Shown here one piece after another: positions 34,619-42,735 of a DNA stretch of 64,000 nt; within the stretch, counting starts at the first letter, position 1, and each line of letters begins with the position of its first letter. A program made the translations under genes and the position numbers. The notes under the pieces are model-generated. The model had not been told where the DNA came from. It ran no database searches and saw only the letters and a list, made by a program, of their open reading frames with translations. Origin of the DNA: Glycomyces terrestris (GTDB lineage: Bacteria; Actinomycetota; Actinomycetes; Mycobacteriales; Micromonosporaceae); contig NZ_RSEB01000004.1 in assembly GCF_003933745.1 (NCBI RefSeq), positions 186,001-250,000 of the forward strand, given 5' to 3'.

Positions 34619-35443
34619 ATGGCGCCGGCTGATCCGCCCGGGCCCCGGGGCGACCTCCCCACCCGCATGGGGGAGTTCCTCGGCAGGGCGCGGGACTCGC
34701 TCGGGGCGTCCCGGTCGATGGCCGGGACGGCGATGGGGTGCGCGCTCGTGCTCGGCGTGGCGGTCGGGTGGGCGGTGCTGACCTCCGGTGGGGACGGGGG
34801 AGGGGCGGCGGTGGCGGAGTCCGAGGCGGCCTCGCCGCCGCCGTCCCCGCCGGAACCGGAGCCCGAGCCCAGCCCGTCCGTCGTCGTCAGCGTGTCGGTC
34901 TCGCCCTCGCCCTCGCCGGTCTACATACCGGTCGACCCGGAGGACGAGGACGGGGACGGGGACGAGTCCGCTCCGGCGCCGGCGGCGGAGCCCGCGGGTC
35001 TCCCCGCCGACGGCCGCTACACCGTGCGCCAGGAGGCCAGCGGGCTGTGCCTGGACTGGGGCGAGGAGCCGGGGAACGAGGAGGGCCGCTCGGTGCTCGT
35101 GCTCGGCGACTGCGGCGACCCGTACCCGGACCTGTCCTGGGACGAACAGGACGAGGGCGTCTTCCAGGTCGAGATGGACTTCGAGGACGCGACGCCCTGC
35201 ATGACCGTCGACTACGGCGGCGACGAGGACGGCCTCCTCGTCGGCTTCGCGGGCTGCGAGGCCCGCGACACGCAGCTGTGGGAACTGGAGCCGGCCGGCG
35301 GCGGGTACGCGATCCGCACCCGGGCGAGCGGCATGTGCCTGAGCGTCCTCAAGGACGCCGACTCCGAGGCCGGCGACGCGGTCGCGATCCAGGAGTGCGA
35401 CGCGTCCGACCCCGAGCAGCGGTGGACCTTCACCGCCGATTGA
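34619..35443 (+). CDS. membrane-anchored ricin-type lectin-like protein
   Basis: 274 aa. Order: cytoplasmic N-terminus (1-35) with LPTRMGEFLGRARDSLG; one membrane helix (about 36-55); a Pro/Glu/Ser linker (PSPSVVVSVSVSPSPSPVYIPVD); then a C-terminal beta-trefoil-like domain with Cys pairs and ASGLCLDWG, ASGMCLSVL and QRWTF (QxW-like). It should display a carbohydrate-binding domain outside the cell. The segment before and through the membrane is clearly homologous to the PL7 protein encoded at 35518-36567. It starts three bases after the previous stop and is probably coupled. A 7-bp hairpin follows. Confidence 0.75.
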   Translation: MAPADPPGPRGDLPTRMGEFLGRARDSLGASRSMAGTAMGCALVLGVAVGWAVLTSGGDGGGAAVAESEAASPPPSPPEPEPEPSPSVVVSVSVSPSPSPVYIPVDPEDEDGDGDESAPAPAAEPAGLPADGRYTVRQEASGLCLDWGEEPGNEEGRSVLVLGDCGDPYPDLSWDEQDEGVFQVEMDFEDATPCMTVDYGGDEDGLLVGFAGCEARDTQLWELEPAGGGYAIRTRASGMCLSVLKDADSEAGDAVAIQECDASDPEQRWTFTAD

Positions 35444-35446
35444 CCT

Positions 35447-35468
35447 GGGGCCGTAAGGGATCGGCCCC
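35447..35468. terminator. hairpin between convergent lectin and PL7 genes
   Basis: GGGGCCG (35447-35453) pairs with CGGCCCC (35462-35468) across an eight-base loop, in the 74-bp convergent gap. Confidence 0.5.
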
Positions 35469-35517
35469 GGGAGGGGCCGCGGCGGATACCGGCCCGTGCC
35501 CGCCGCGGCCCCGCTCC

Positions 35518-36567
35518 CTACGAGTGCGAGACGGCGAGGTCGTAGACGACGACCTCGCCGTAGTTGTCCTCGCTGCACGGCGAGGAGTTCTCGCAGTTCG
35601 CCTGCGTGTACGCCCCGGCCTTGAAGTAGCCCGAGCCGTCGTGCTCCAGGGTCGTCTCGAGCTCGCCGTCGTAGTACACCGCGATCTCGCCGTCGCTCAC
35701 CGCGTACGAGAACTCGAAGACCGTCCCCAGCTCGTAGTCGTCGGTGACGAGGTGGAAGTTCGTCTCGTCGCCGTCGGTGATCCACAGCTCCGACCCTTCG
35801 AGGCGGAGCGCGGTGACGTCGTCGTCCCCGCCGTGGATCTGGGCCGCGACGACCTCGGACTTCTCCTCGGGCAGGTGCGTGAACGCCGCCCGGAGCGTCA
35901 TGGCGTGCTCCCCGGAGGAAGCGTCCCACTCGATCTCGTCGCCGCCGCCGGGCTCCATCTCGCGCAGCTCGGAGCGCGGGTAGCTGGAGTTCTCGGTGGT
36001 GACGCCGTTGACGGGGGTGCGGAACCGGATCGCGTCGCCGGAGTCGGCGACGGTGAAGTAGTCCTCATGCGAGTAGCCGTCAAGCTCGGGCTGGACGATC
36101 TCGGTCGGGTCGCCGTCGTCGCCGACCGGCAGCGTCACCTTCCAGTTCCCGAGGTCGAACACCTCGGACGGGACCGAGGCGTCGCCGCCTCCGCCGCCCT
36201 CCGGCTCGGACTCGTCCCCGCCGCCGCCCCCGCCGCCGCCCCCGTCGCCGTCCTCGGCCGGGACGTACACGGGGGACGGCGAGGGCGAGGGGCTGACGGA
36301 CACGGAGACGGACGGCTCGGGCGCCGCCGACGTGGGGTCGACGTCGGCCCCGGCCTCCTCGGTCCCCTCGTCGCCGGAGCCGCCGGCGGAGACGACCGCC
36401 CAGGTGACGGCGATGATGAGGACGAGGGCGGCGGCGGCCGAGACGCCGGCCACGGACCGGTTCTCGCCCACCGAGTCCCGGGCCCGGTCCCAGTAGGCCC
36501 GGACCCGGGTCGGGAAGTCCTCGTCCGGGGTGGCGTGGCGCGGTCCCTTGCGCGGTTGGTCGTTCAT
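35518..36567 (-). CDS. membrane-anchored polysaccharide lyase family 7 (alginate lyase-like)
   Basis: 349 aa. The N-terminus (1-38) has FPTRVRAYWDRARDSVGENRS; a membrane helix spans about 40-60; a Ser/Pro then Gly-rich linker extends to 130; the PL7 jelly-roll covers about 137-349. All three PL7 signatures are present: R198SELREM, Q243-I-H245, and Y314FKAGAYTQ. It should cleave alginate or a related glucuronan-type uronate polymer by beta-elimination at the cell surface. Being single-pass anchored rather than secreted is unusual for PL7, and the anchor module is shared with the neighbouring lectin. The ATG at 36565-36567 has AGAGGAC upstream. Substrate specificity is inferred from the family. 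Confidence 0.88.
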   Translation of the reverse strand: MNDQPRKGPRHATPDEDFPTRVRAYWDRARDSVGENRSVAGVSAAAALVLIIAVTWAVVSAGGSGDEGTEEAGADVDPTSAAPEPSVSVSVSPSPSPSPVYVPAEDGDGGGGGGGGGDESEPEGGGGGDASVPSEVFDLGNWKVTLPVGDDGDPTEIVQPELDGYSHEDYFTVADSGDAIRFRTPVNGVTTENSSYPRSELREMEPGGGDEIEWDASSGEHAMTLRAAFTHLPEEKSEVVAAQIHGGDDDVTALRLEGSELWITDGDETNFHLVTDDYELGTVFEFSYAVSDGEIAVYYDGELETTLEHDGSGYFKAGAYTQANCENSSPCSEDNYGEVVVYDLAVSHS

Positions 36568-36781
36568 GGAAGTCCTCTTGGAGCGGGGGTAGGCTGCCGG
36601 CCCTGCGCGGGCCGGGGATCGCGCCAGGTGTATCCCGCGTCCGGCGGGACCGGTCCCGCAATGCGACGGGCGGGTGAACAGGGGGCCGACGGCGCGCGAG
36701 AGGGGTCCCGCCGGGCCGCGGCCATAATCGGGGCGTCGAACCGCCCGCAGGCCCGGGCCGCCCCGAGAGGACCATCCGCGA

Positions 36782-37618
36782 ATGAACACGACCGCCTTCC
36801 CGCCGCTGATCCTGCCCGACTGGGTGCGCAGCCTCGCCGCGGGCGTCCCCGAGGCCCCCGCGAACGCGGTGCCGCTGCCGCCCGCCCCGCTCGGAACCGT
36901 CTTCGCCCTCGGCGAGGAGGTGGGCTGGGCGGTGCCGCCGCGCCCCTTCGAACTCCTCTTCGGACGCGACGAGGACAACGTCAACATCCCCTTGGGCGTC
37001 AAGGACAAGCGCATCAGCCGCGTCCACGGCCGCCTGGTCTGCCACGGCTCGGAGTGGACGATCCGCAACGAGGGCCGCCTCCCGATGCTGCTGCCCGGCG
37101 ACACCATGCTCCTGTCCGGCCACGAGCGCCTCATCGAGCACTCCTACACGCCCGTCTACATCGGCGACCTCGCCGAGGCCGTGCACTGCCTGGAGATCCG
37201 CCTCATCGGCGGCAGGCGCACCCCCGACGACGGCGCCGCCGACGACGAGACCGCCGTCCCCGGCAAGCACGACCTCAGCGAGGTCGAGCGCCTCGTCCTC
37301 ACCTCGCTCGCCCAGCGCTACCTGCGCGGCCTCCCGCGCCCCCAGCCGGTCGCGTGGCGGCAGGTCGCCGACGACATGCGCCGCTCGCGGTTCGCCGGGG
37401 ACCGCAACTGGAACGAGGGCACCGCGGCCCGCGTCGTCGCCGGGGTGCGCGAGCGCCTCTCCCACCCCGAGTACCGGCCCCGCGTCGCCGGGCTCCTGCG
37501 CGACGAGGTCTTCGGCGAACCGCTCGGGAACGCCTTGAACGACAACCTCATCCGCGCCCTCCTCCAGAGCGCCACCCTGGACCCCCGCGACCTCGACCGC
37601 CTCGACCCCGAGGACTGA
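36782..37618 (+). CDS. FHA-domain protein
   Basis: 278 aa. The forkhead-associated phosphothreonine-binding domain lies at about 55-140: FELLFGRDEDNVNIPLG, then RISRVHGRLVCHGSEWTIRNEG, with the conserved GR, S/RxxH and N. After about residue 160 comes a helical domain (LSEVERLVLTSLAQRYLRG, WRQVADDMRRSRF) of unknown type. It is cytoplasmic. It is convergent with a Ser/Thr kinase gene whose stop lies 13 bases beyond its own, and the phosphopeptide-binding partner is plausibly that kinase or its substrate. It is divergent from the PL7 gene across a 214-bp gap in which I see no clear element. Confidence 0.85.
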   Translation: MNTTAFPPLILPDWVRSLAAGVPEAPANAVPLPPAPLGTVFALGEEVGWAVPPRPFELLFGRDEDNVNIPLGVKDKRISRVHGRLVCHGSEWTIRNEGRLPMLLPGDTMLLSGHERLIEHSYTPVYIGDLAEAVHCLEIRLIGGRRTPDDGAADDETAVPGKHDLSEVERLVLTSLAQRYLRGLPRPQPVAWRQVADDMRRSRFAGDRNWNEGTAARVVAGVRERLSHPEYRPRVAGLLRDEVFGEPLGNALNDNLIRALLQSATLDPRDLDRLDPED

Positions 37619-37631
37619 GCACTGCGGACGA

Positions 37632-39101
37632 CTACTCCAGCTCCTGGTAGCACATGATGTAGTACACGACCCCGGTCTCGGGGTCCCACGGGACGTCCTC
37701 CTCGTCGGCGGTGTCCCACCAGTGGTACTCGAAGTCGGTGACCCCGTCGGCCCCGCACGCCAGCCAGGCGGCGTCGGTGTGGTCGGGCTGCGACGGGTTC
37801 GGGTCCTCCGGGTTCACGACGATCCGGTAGTAGTACTCGGCCGCCAGCGGCGAATCGCAGGCGACCACGATGAACACGTCCGGGTCGTCCGTCGCGCACT
37901 CGCCCTCGACCGGACGGCGCTCGACCTGCTCGTCACCGGTGACCGGCGGCGGCGCCGTCGGCTCCGGCCCCTCCTCCGACGCGCTCTCGCCGGCCGCGAG
38001 CTCCCCGGCCCCGTCGCCGCCGTCCGGGCCGAGCGCCGTGTACAGCAGCACCCCCGCCAGCAGCACGAGCGCGACGAGCGCCGTCAGCAGGCTGAGCAGC
38101 GCCGGGCGCGGCGCCGCGGCGGCCGCGGGCCCGGGCCGCGCCTCGGTCCGCAGCCGCTCCTGGATGTCCCGCAGGATCGGCAGCGCCGACCCCGCCTCGG
38201 TCACCCCGACGGTCTGCGCCAGATCGTGCGCGAGCTCCCCGCACGTGCCGTACCGCTGCGCCGGGTCGACGTGCATCGCCTTGGCCACCACCGCGTCCAC
38301 GGCCGCCGGCAGGTCCGACCGCACCGCCGTCACCGGCCCGATGTCGCCCGCGCGCTGCGCCTGCTCGGCCCCCGAGTCGTCGAGGTCGTCGAGCGGCCGC
38401 CGCCCCGCCAGGCAGTGGTAGAGGACCGCGCCGAGCGAGTACACGTCGCCCGCGCGCTCCAGGGCCGTCGCCGGGGCCCCCTCCGGCGCCCCGGCCGGCC
38501 GCTCCGCCGCACCGGCGTTGAAGACCTCCGGGGCCGTGTACCGGCGCGTCCCGATGTACTCGCCGAGCACCGTCAGGTCCTTCCCGCCGCGCCCCTTCGC
38601 GACCCCGAAGTCGCCCAGGTACACGTGCCCGCCGGGGCCGAACAGGATGTTCCCGGGCTTGACGTCTCGGTGCACCACGCCGCGGTCGTGCGCGAAGTCG
38701 AGCGCCCTCGCGACCTGCACGACCACGTCGACGGTCTGCGCCAGGTCCAGCGGGCCGCGGTCGAGCCGGCGACGCAGGTCGTCCTCGGCCCGCGGCATCA
38801 CCAGGAACAGCAGGTCGTCCCCGGGCGCGGCCGCGGTGATGACGTACATGACGTTCGGATGCTCCAGGCCCGCCGTCAACTGGATCTCGCGCAGGAACCG
38901 CTCCCGGTAGCCCGGGTGCATCGACAGGTACCCGGCCATCACCTTCACCGCGACCTTGCGGCGGTGCAGCCGCAGGTCCTCGGCGAGGAACACCTGGCTC
39001 TGCGCGGTCGAGCTCACCGGCTCGGGGTCGAGCCGGTACCCCGGCAGCAGCTCGGCCAGCCGCTCCCGGATGCGCGCGAACGGGTCGGTCGTCTCGTCCA
39101 T
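37632..39101 (-). CDS. transmembrane Ser/Thr protein kinase with degenerate glycine loop
   Basis: 489 aa, Hanks-type receptor kinase. The catalytic core is intact in its C-lobe: HRDVKPGN (Asp146), DFG (Asp164), GTRRYTAPE, and Lys53 in VAVKVM. The nucleotide loop, normally GxGxxG, reads EPVSSTAQSQVF with no glycine. A juxtamembrane region precedes one helix (SLLTALVALVLLAGVLLYTAL), then an acidic linker and a Cys-containing extracellular domain of about 90 residues (C-A-T, V-A-C, W-L-A-C-G and M-C-Y cysteines) with no PASTA repeats. The ATG at 39099-39101 is preceded by GAGG. The neighbouring FHA protein is the likely phospho-reader. Confidence 0.9.
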   Translation of the reverse strand: MDETTDPFARIRERLAELLPGYRLDPEPVSSTAQSQVFLAEDLRLHRRKVAVKVMAGYLSMHPGYRERFLREIQLTAGLEHPNVMYVITAAAPGDDLLFLVMPRAEDDLRRRLDRGPLDLAQTVDVVVQVARALDFAHDRGVVHRDVKPGNILFGPGGHVYLGDFGVAKGRGGKDLTVLGEYIGTRRYTAPEVFNAGAAERPAGAPEGAPATALERAGDVYSLGAVLYHCLAGRRPLDDLDDSGAEQAQRAGDIGPVTAVRSDLPAAVDAVVAKAMHVDPAQRYGTCGELAHDLAQTVGVTEAGSALPILRDIQERLRTEARPGPAAAAAPRPALLSLLTALVALVLLAGVLLYTALGPDGGDGAGELAAGESASEEGPEPTAPPPVTGDEQVERRPVEGECATDDPDVFIVVACDSPLAAEYYYRIVVNPEDPNPSQPDHTDAAWLACGADGVTDFEYHWWDTADEEDVPWDPETGVVYYIMCYQELE

Positions 39102-39297
39102 CGGAGTACCTCGGGGGAGAAGCGGGGACTGCACGGGGGCGGGTCGGCTGAGCCGGTGCCCCCGAAGCCGACTCCCATATAAGCAGACCGGGCCCGCCCG
39201 CCCCGCCGCCGTGTCCGGGACCGCTCCCGGCCGCTCGTGGTACCGCGGGCGAACACCGCCGCGCCGCAGCGCGGACCGGGGGCCGTACCCTGACGCG

Positions 39298-39900
39298 ATG
39301 ACCGACGCAGACCCACTGGGCCCCTGGGTTCCCGCCTCCCTCGACGACGTCCGCGCCCGGCTCGCCCCGGCCGGCGCCCCCTGGTGGATTGGCGGCGGCT
39401 ACGCCGTCGAACTCGCCGTCGGCGCGCCCTTCCGCGCCCACGGCGACGTCGACGTGCTCCTGCTCCGCCGCGACCAGCTCGCCGTCCAGCGCGCCCTGCC
39501 CGACTGGGAGTGGTGGGCCGCCGACCCGCCCGGGACCCTCCGCCGCTGGCACCCCGGCGAGATCCTTCCCCTTGCGGTGCACGACATCTGGTGCCGCCCG
39601 AGCGCCGCGGCCCCCTGGGCGCTCCAGTTCATGCTCGACGAGGCCGACGGCGACGACTGGGTCTCCCGCCGCGACCCGCGCCTGCGCCGCCCGCTCGCCG
39701 GGATCGGCCGCACCAGCCCGGCCGGACTGCCCTACCTCAGCGCCGACATCCAGCTGTTCTACAAGTCGAAAGGCCTGCGCCCCAAGGACGAGGCCGACTT
39801 CACCGCCGTCCTGCCGGTCCTCGAACCCGCCCAGCGCGCCTGGCTCCGGGGCGCCCTCGGCCTGGCCGATCCCGCCCACCCGTGGCTCGCGCGGCTCTGA
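39298..39900 (+). CDS. nucleotidyltransferase-fold protein (aminoglycoside adenylyltransferase-like)
   Basis: 200 aa. The pol-beta-type nucleotidyltransferase motif is seen in WWIGGGYAVELAVG followed by HGDVDVLLLRRD, the GG...DxD pattern of the ANT(2'')/LnuA-like group. The end (IQLFYKSKGLRPKDEADFTAVLPVL) matches the helical C-terminus of that family. The family includes aminoglycoside and lincosamide resistance enzymes as well as many uncharacterised housekeeping members, so resistance should not be assumed. Monocistronic, divergent from the kinase with a 196-bp gap. Confidence 0.82.
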   Translation: MTDADPLGPWVPASLDDVRARLAPAGAPWWIGGGYAVELAVGAPFRAHGDVDVLLLRRDQLAVQRALPDWEWWAADPPGTLRRWHPGEILPLAVHDIWCRPSAAAPWALQFMLDEADGDDWVSRRDPRLRRPLAGIGRTSPAGLPYLSADIQLFYKSKGLRPKDEADFTAVLPVLEPAQRAWLRGALGLADPAHPWLARL

Positions 39901-39970
39901 ACCGCAAGCGGCGCAGCCGCTTCGCGGACTCCGCTCCCCGCCCGCGCCCGCTCCCCTAAGATCCAAGGAC

Positions 39971-41047
39971 ATGAGCACTGTGCTGGTCATCGGACTGGGC
40001 GACATGGGCGAGCGGGTCGCCGCCGGACTCGCCGCGAACGGACACGTCGGACGCCTGGTCGTCGCGAGCCGGTCCGAGACGACCGTGCGGCAGGCCGCCG
40101 CCGTCATCGCGAGCGCCGCCGACTGCCTCGTCGAACCCGCCCCCGTGGACGCCACCCGCCTCGACGACGTCGCGGCCCTCCTCGACCGCCTCCGCCCCGA
40201 CCTCATCGTCCAGTGCGCCTCGCTGCGCAGCCCGTGGGCGCTGGCCGACCGCGCCGACCCGGCCGCGAAGGCCGTCGAGGCCGCCGGGCTCGCCCTGCGC
40301 CTGCCCTACCAGATCCCGGTGGTGCGCACCGTGATGCGCGCGGTCCGCGAAACCGGCCTCGACGCGCCCGTGGCGAACCTGTCCCTTCCCGACGTCACCG
40401 GCCCCCTCCTGGAGCGCGAAGGCCTCGCCCCGACGCTCGGCCTCGGCAACGCCGGCATGATCCTGCGCCGCGTCCGCGCCGCGCTGCGCGCCGCCGACCC
40501 CGACGGCGAGCCGCCGCTCGTCCGCGTCGTCGCCCACCACTCCCAGCTGTCGCCGGTCATGCTCGCCGCCGAACCCGCGCCCGCCGACCGCTGCCGCGTC
40601 CACCTCGGCGAGGACGGCCGCCGCGACGACGCGGCCGCCTACCGCGCGCCCGCAATCGACCCGGGCCCGCGCTGGAACTTCCTCACCGCCGCCGCCACGC
40701 TGCCCGTCCTCGAAGCGCTGCTGCCGGAGTCCGCGGCCGAGTCGACCGTGCTGCGCTGGTCGGTGCCCGCGCCCGGCGGCCTCCCGGGCGGCTACCCGGT
40801 GCGCATCGCCGGCGGCGCGGTCGAACTCGACCTCCCGCCCGGGGAGTCCCTTGAGGACGCCGTCGCGTTCAACGAGCGGATGGCCCGCGGCGACGGCGTC
40901 GAGCGCATCGACCCCGACGGCACCGTCCACTTCACCGACGCCGCCCGCGAGGCCGTGGCCGGCCTCGCCCCCGACCTGGCCGAGCCGCTGCCCTTGGGCG
41001 ACATGGACGCCCGCGCCGCGCTCCTCGACGAGGTCCTCGGCGTCTAG
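39971..41047 (+). CDS. saccharopine-dehydrogenase-like NAD(P)-binding protein
   Basis: 358 aa. N-terminal Rossmann fold with VLVIGLGDMGERVAAGLAANG (GxGxxG-type) and a following basic/acidic strand (LVVASRSE). The central region (VQCASLRSPWALADR) resembles saccharopine-dehydrogenase-like oxidoreductases. The product is unknown; it could act in amino-acid or sugar metabolism. The ATG is at 39971. Its TAG shares CTAG with the stop of the convergent TetR gene, so there is no space for a terminator. Confidence 0.7.
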   Translation: MSTVLVIGLGDMGERVAAGLAANGHVGRLVVASRSETTVRQAAAVIASAADCLVEPAPVDATRLDDVAALLDRLRPDLIVQCASLRSPWALADRADPAAKAVEAAGLALRLPYQIPVVRTVMRAVRETGLDAPVANLSLPDVTGPLLEREGLAPTLGLGNAGMILRRVRAALRAADPDGEPPLVRVVAHHSQLSPVMLAAEPAPADRCRVHLGEDGRRDDAAAYRAPAIDPGPRWNFLTAAATLPVLEALLPESAAESTVLRWSVPAPGGLPGGYPVRIAGGAVELDLPPGESLEDAVAFNERMARGDGVERIDPDGTVHFTDAAREAVAGLAPDLAEPLPLGDMDARAALLDEVLGV

Positions 41048-41610
41048 CCGGCGCCGGTCAGCGACTTGAGCTCGATCAGCGCCCGGCGCATGAGCTCGCC
41101 CAGGTCGCGCGGTTCGGGCTCGGCGACCCACTGGGCGTGGGCGACCTTGAAGACCGCCACGCCGGCCTCGGCGGCGAGGCTCGCGGCCGGCTCGGCCACG
41201 CCGCGTCGGCGCAGGCCCGCAGCGAGCGTGTCGACCAGCCACGCGAGCTTGACCGCTTCCCGTTCGCGCAGTTCGGCATTGGCGGCGATGACGGCGGTGC
41301 GCTGCCGCGAGTAGGCGTGCCGGCCCGTGAAGAACTCGGCGACGGTCCCGAGGACCTCGGCGACCGTCGCCATCGGCTCCGCCGCGGGGGGCGCGGCCTC
41401 GATCGCGGCGGCGAAGCCGGTGACGAGCGGACTGGAGTCGGGGAACAGCACTTCGCGCTTGTCGGCGAAGTGCCGGTAGAAGGTGCGCTCGGTCAGGCCG
41501 GCGCGCCCGGCGATCTCGGCGACGGTGACCTGCTCGAAGCCGCGTTCGGCGAACAGCGCCAAGGCGGCCTCCTCAAGGCGTCCGCGCGCGTTCGGCTCCC
41601 AGCGTCCCAT
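41044..41610 (-). CDS. TetR-family regulator of the adjacent epimerase
   Basis: 188 aa. Clear N-terminal TetR HTH: LEEAALALFAERGFEQVTVAEIAGRAGLTERTFYRHFADKREVLF in pieces (core: IAGRAGLTERTFYRHFADK). The C-terminal ligand domain is of the MftR/TetR_C type. The start is ATG 41608-41610. It is divergent from an NAD-dependent epimerase gene, with two identical-arm palindromes in the 109-bp gap, which strongly suggests it represses that gene and itself. The inducer is unknown. Confidence 0.9.
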   Translation of the reverse strand: MGRWEPNARGRLEEAALALFAERGFEQVTVAEIAGRAGLTERTFYRHFADKREVLFPDSSPLVTGFAAAIEAAPPAAEPMATVAEVLGTVAEFFTGRHAYSRQRTAVIAANAELREREAVKLAWLVDTLAAGLRRRGVAEPAASLAAEAGVAVFKVAHAQWVAEPEPRDLGELMRRALIELKSLTGAG

Positions 41611-41625
41611 GGCGACGATCCTACC

Positions 41626-41677
41626 GATGTCAGCTCCTGACATCACCGTGCTACGGTTGATGTCAGGCACTGACATC
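41626..41677. promoter_or_regulatory. twin TetR operators
   Basis: Two copies of the palindrome GATGTCAG-N3-CTGACATC, at 41626-41644 (CTC spacer) and 41659-41677 (GCA spacer), with centres 33 bp apart. Both are perfect in the arms. They sit between the divergent TetR and epimerase starts. Confidence 0.85.
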
Positions 41678-41719
41678 ACGCCGGGTCCCGCACCCGGCCG
41701 TCCCCACGGAAGGTCTCCC

Positions 41720-42640
41720 ATGCGCGTCTTCATCACCGGCGGCTCCGGCTGGATCGGCGCCGCCGCCGTCACCGAACTCCTCGCCGCGGGCCACCGCCTG
41801 ACCGGCCTCGCCCGCTCCGACGCCGCGGCCGCCCGCCTCGACGCCGCCGGCGTCCAGGCCCGGCGCGGCTCCCTCGCCGACCTCGACGTCCTGCGCGAGG
41901 AGGCGCAGGCGGCGGACGCCGTCGTCCACCTCGCCTTCGACCACGGCATCGCCTTCACCGGCGGCTTCGACGACGCCGTCGCCGCCGACCGCGCCGCCGT
42001 CGAGGCCCTCGGCGAGGCCCTCGGCGGCACCGGCAAGCCCTTCGCCATCGCCTCGGGCGTCCCCGTGTCCGACGGCGGCCCCACCCGCGAGGACGAGGGC
42101 CACGTGAGCGGCACGGGCCTGACCGGGCCGGCCGGGCGCTACGCCATCGCAGACGCCGCGCTCGGCCTCGCCGACCGCGGCGTCCGCTCCATGGTCTTCC
42201 GCTTCCCGATCGTCTACGGCGAGGGCGACCCCGGCTTCACCGCCACGATGGTCGACATCGCCCGCGAGCGCGGCGTCGCCGGCTACGTCGGCGACGGCGC
42301 GAACCGCTGGTCCGGCGTCCACCGGGCCGACGCCGCGGTCCTGGTGCGCCTCGCGATCGAGCGCGCGCCCGCCGGCTCGACCCTCCACGTCGTCGGCGAC
42401 GAGGGCGTCCCCGTGCGCGACCTCGCCGCGGTCATCGGACGCCACCTCGGCGTCCCGACCGCGTCGATCGCGCCCGAGGACGCGCCCGCGCACTTCGGCT
42501 GGCTCGCCCAGTTCGTCGCCGCCGACCGCGCCGCTTCGAGCGAGCGCACCCGCGCCCTGCTCGACTGGACCCCGACGCGGCCCGGCTTCCTCGACGACCT
42601 CGACAAGGGCCACTACTTCCGCGCGCCGCGGCCCGATTAG
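41720..42640 (+). CDS. SDR-family NAD(P)-dependent epimerase/reductase
   Basis: 306 aa. Extended/atypical short-chain dehydrogenase: nucleotide site FITGGSGWIGAAAV, acidic region DAVVHLAFDH, and FRFPIVYGEGDPGF. The usual YxxxK is altered (GPAGRYAIADAALGL in its place, lacking Lys), as in NmrA/atypical members, so catalysis is uncertain. It is the evident target of the divergent TetR repressor with its twin operators. The same TetR/SDR pairing is common in actinomycetes for inducible xenobiotic responses. Confidence 0.85.
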   Translation: MRVFITGGSGWIGAAAVTELLAAGHRLTGLARSDAAAARLDAAGVQARRGSLADLDVLREEAQAADAVVHLAFDHGIAFTGGFDDAVAADRAAVEALGEALGGTGKPFAIASGVPVSDGGPTREDEGHVSGTGLTGPAGRYAIADAALGLADRGVRSMVFRFPIVYGEGDPGFTATMVDIARERGVAGYVGDGANRWSGVHRADAAVLVRLAIERAPAGSTLHVVGDEGVPVRDLAAVIGRHLGVPTASIAPEDAPAHFGWLAQFVAADRAASSERTRALLDWTPTRPGFLDDLDKGHYFRAPRPD

Positions 42641-42735
42641 CCCGGCCGCGCGCGGCTACTTCCCGAAGCGCCGGAGAGATCCGCCCGAAGCCCGCATACT
42701 GGTGGGGTTTCGGAGCCGCGAGGGAAGGGGACGCC

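Noticed and set aside
39298-39900. Antibiotic-resistance call for the nucleotidyltransferase-fold gene
   Set aside because: Only the fold is recognisable; many family members are not resistance enzymes and there is no mobile context here.
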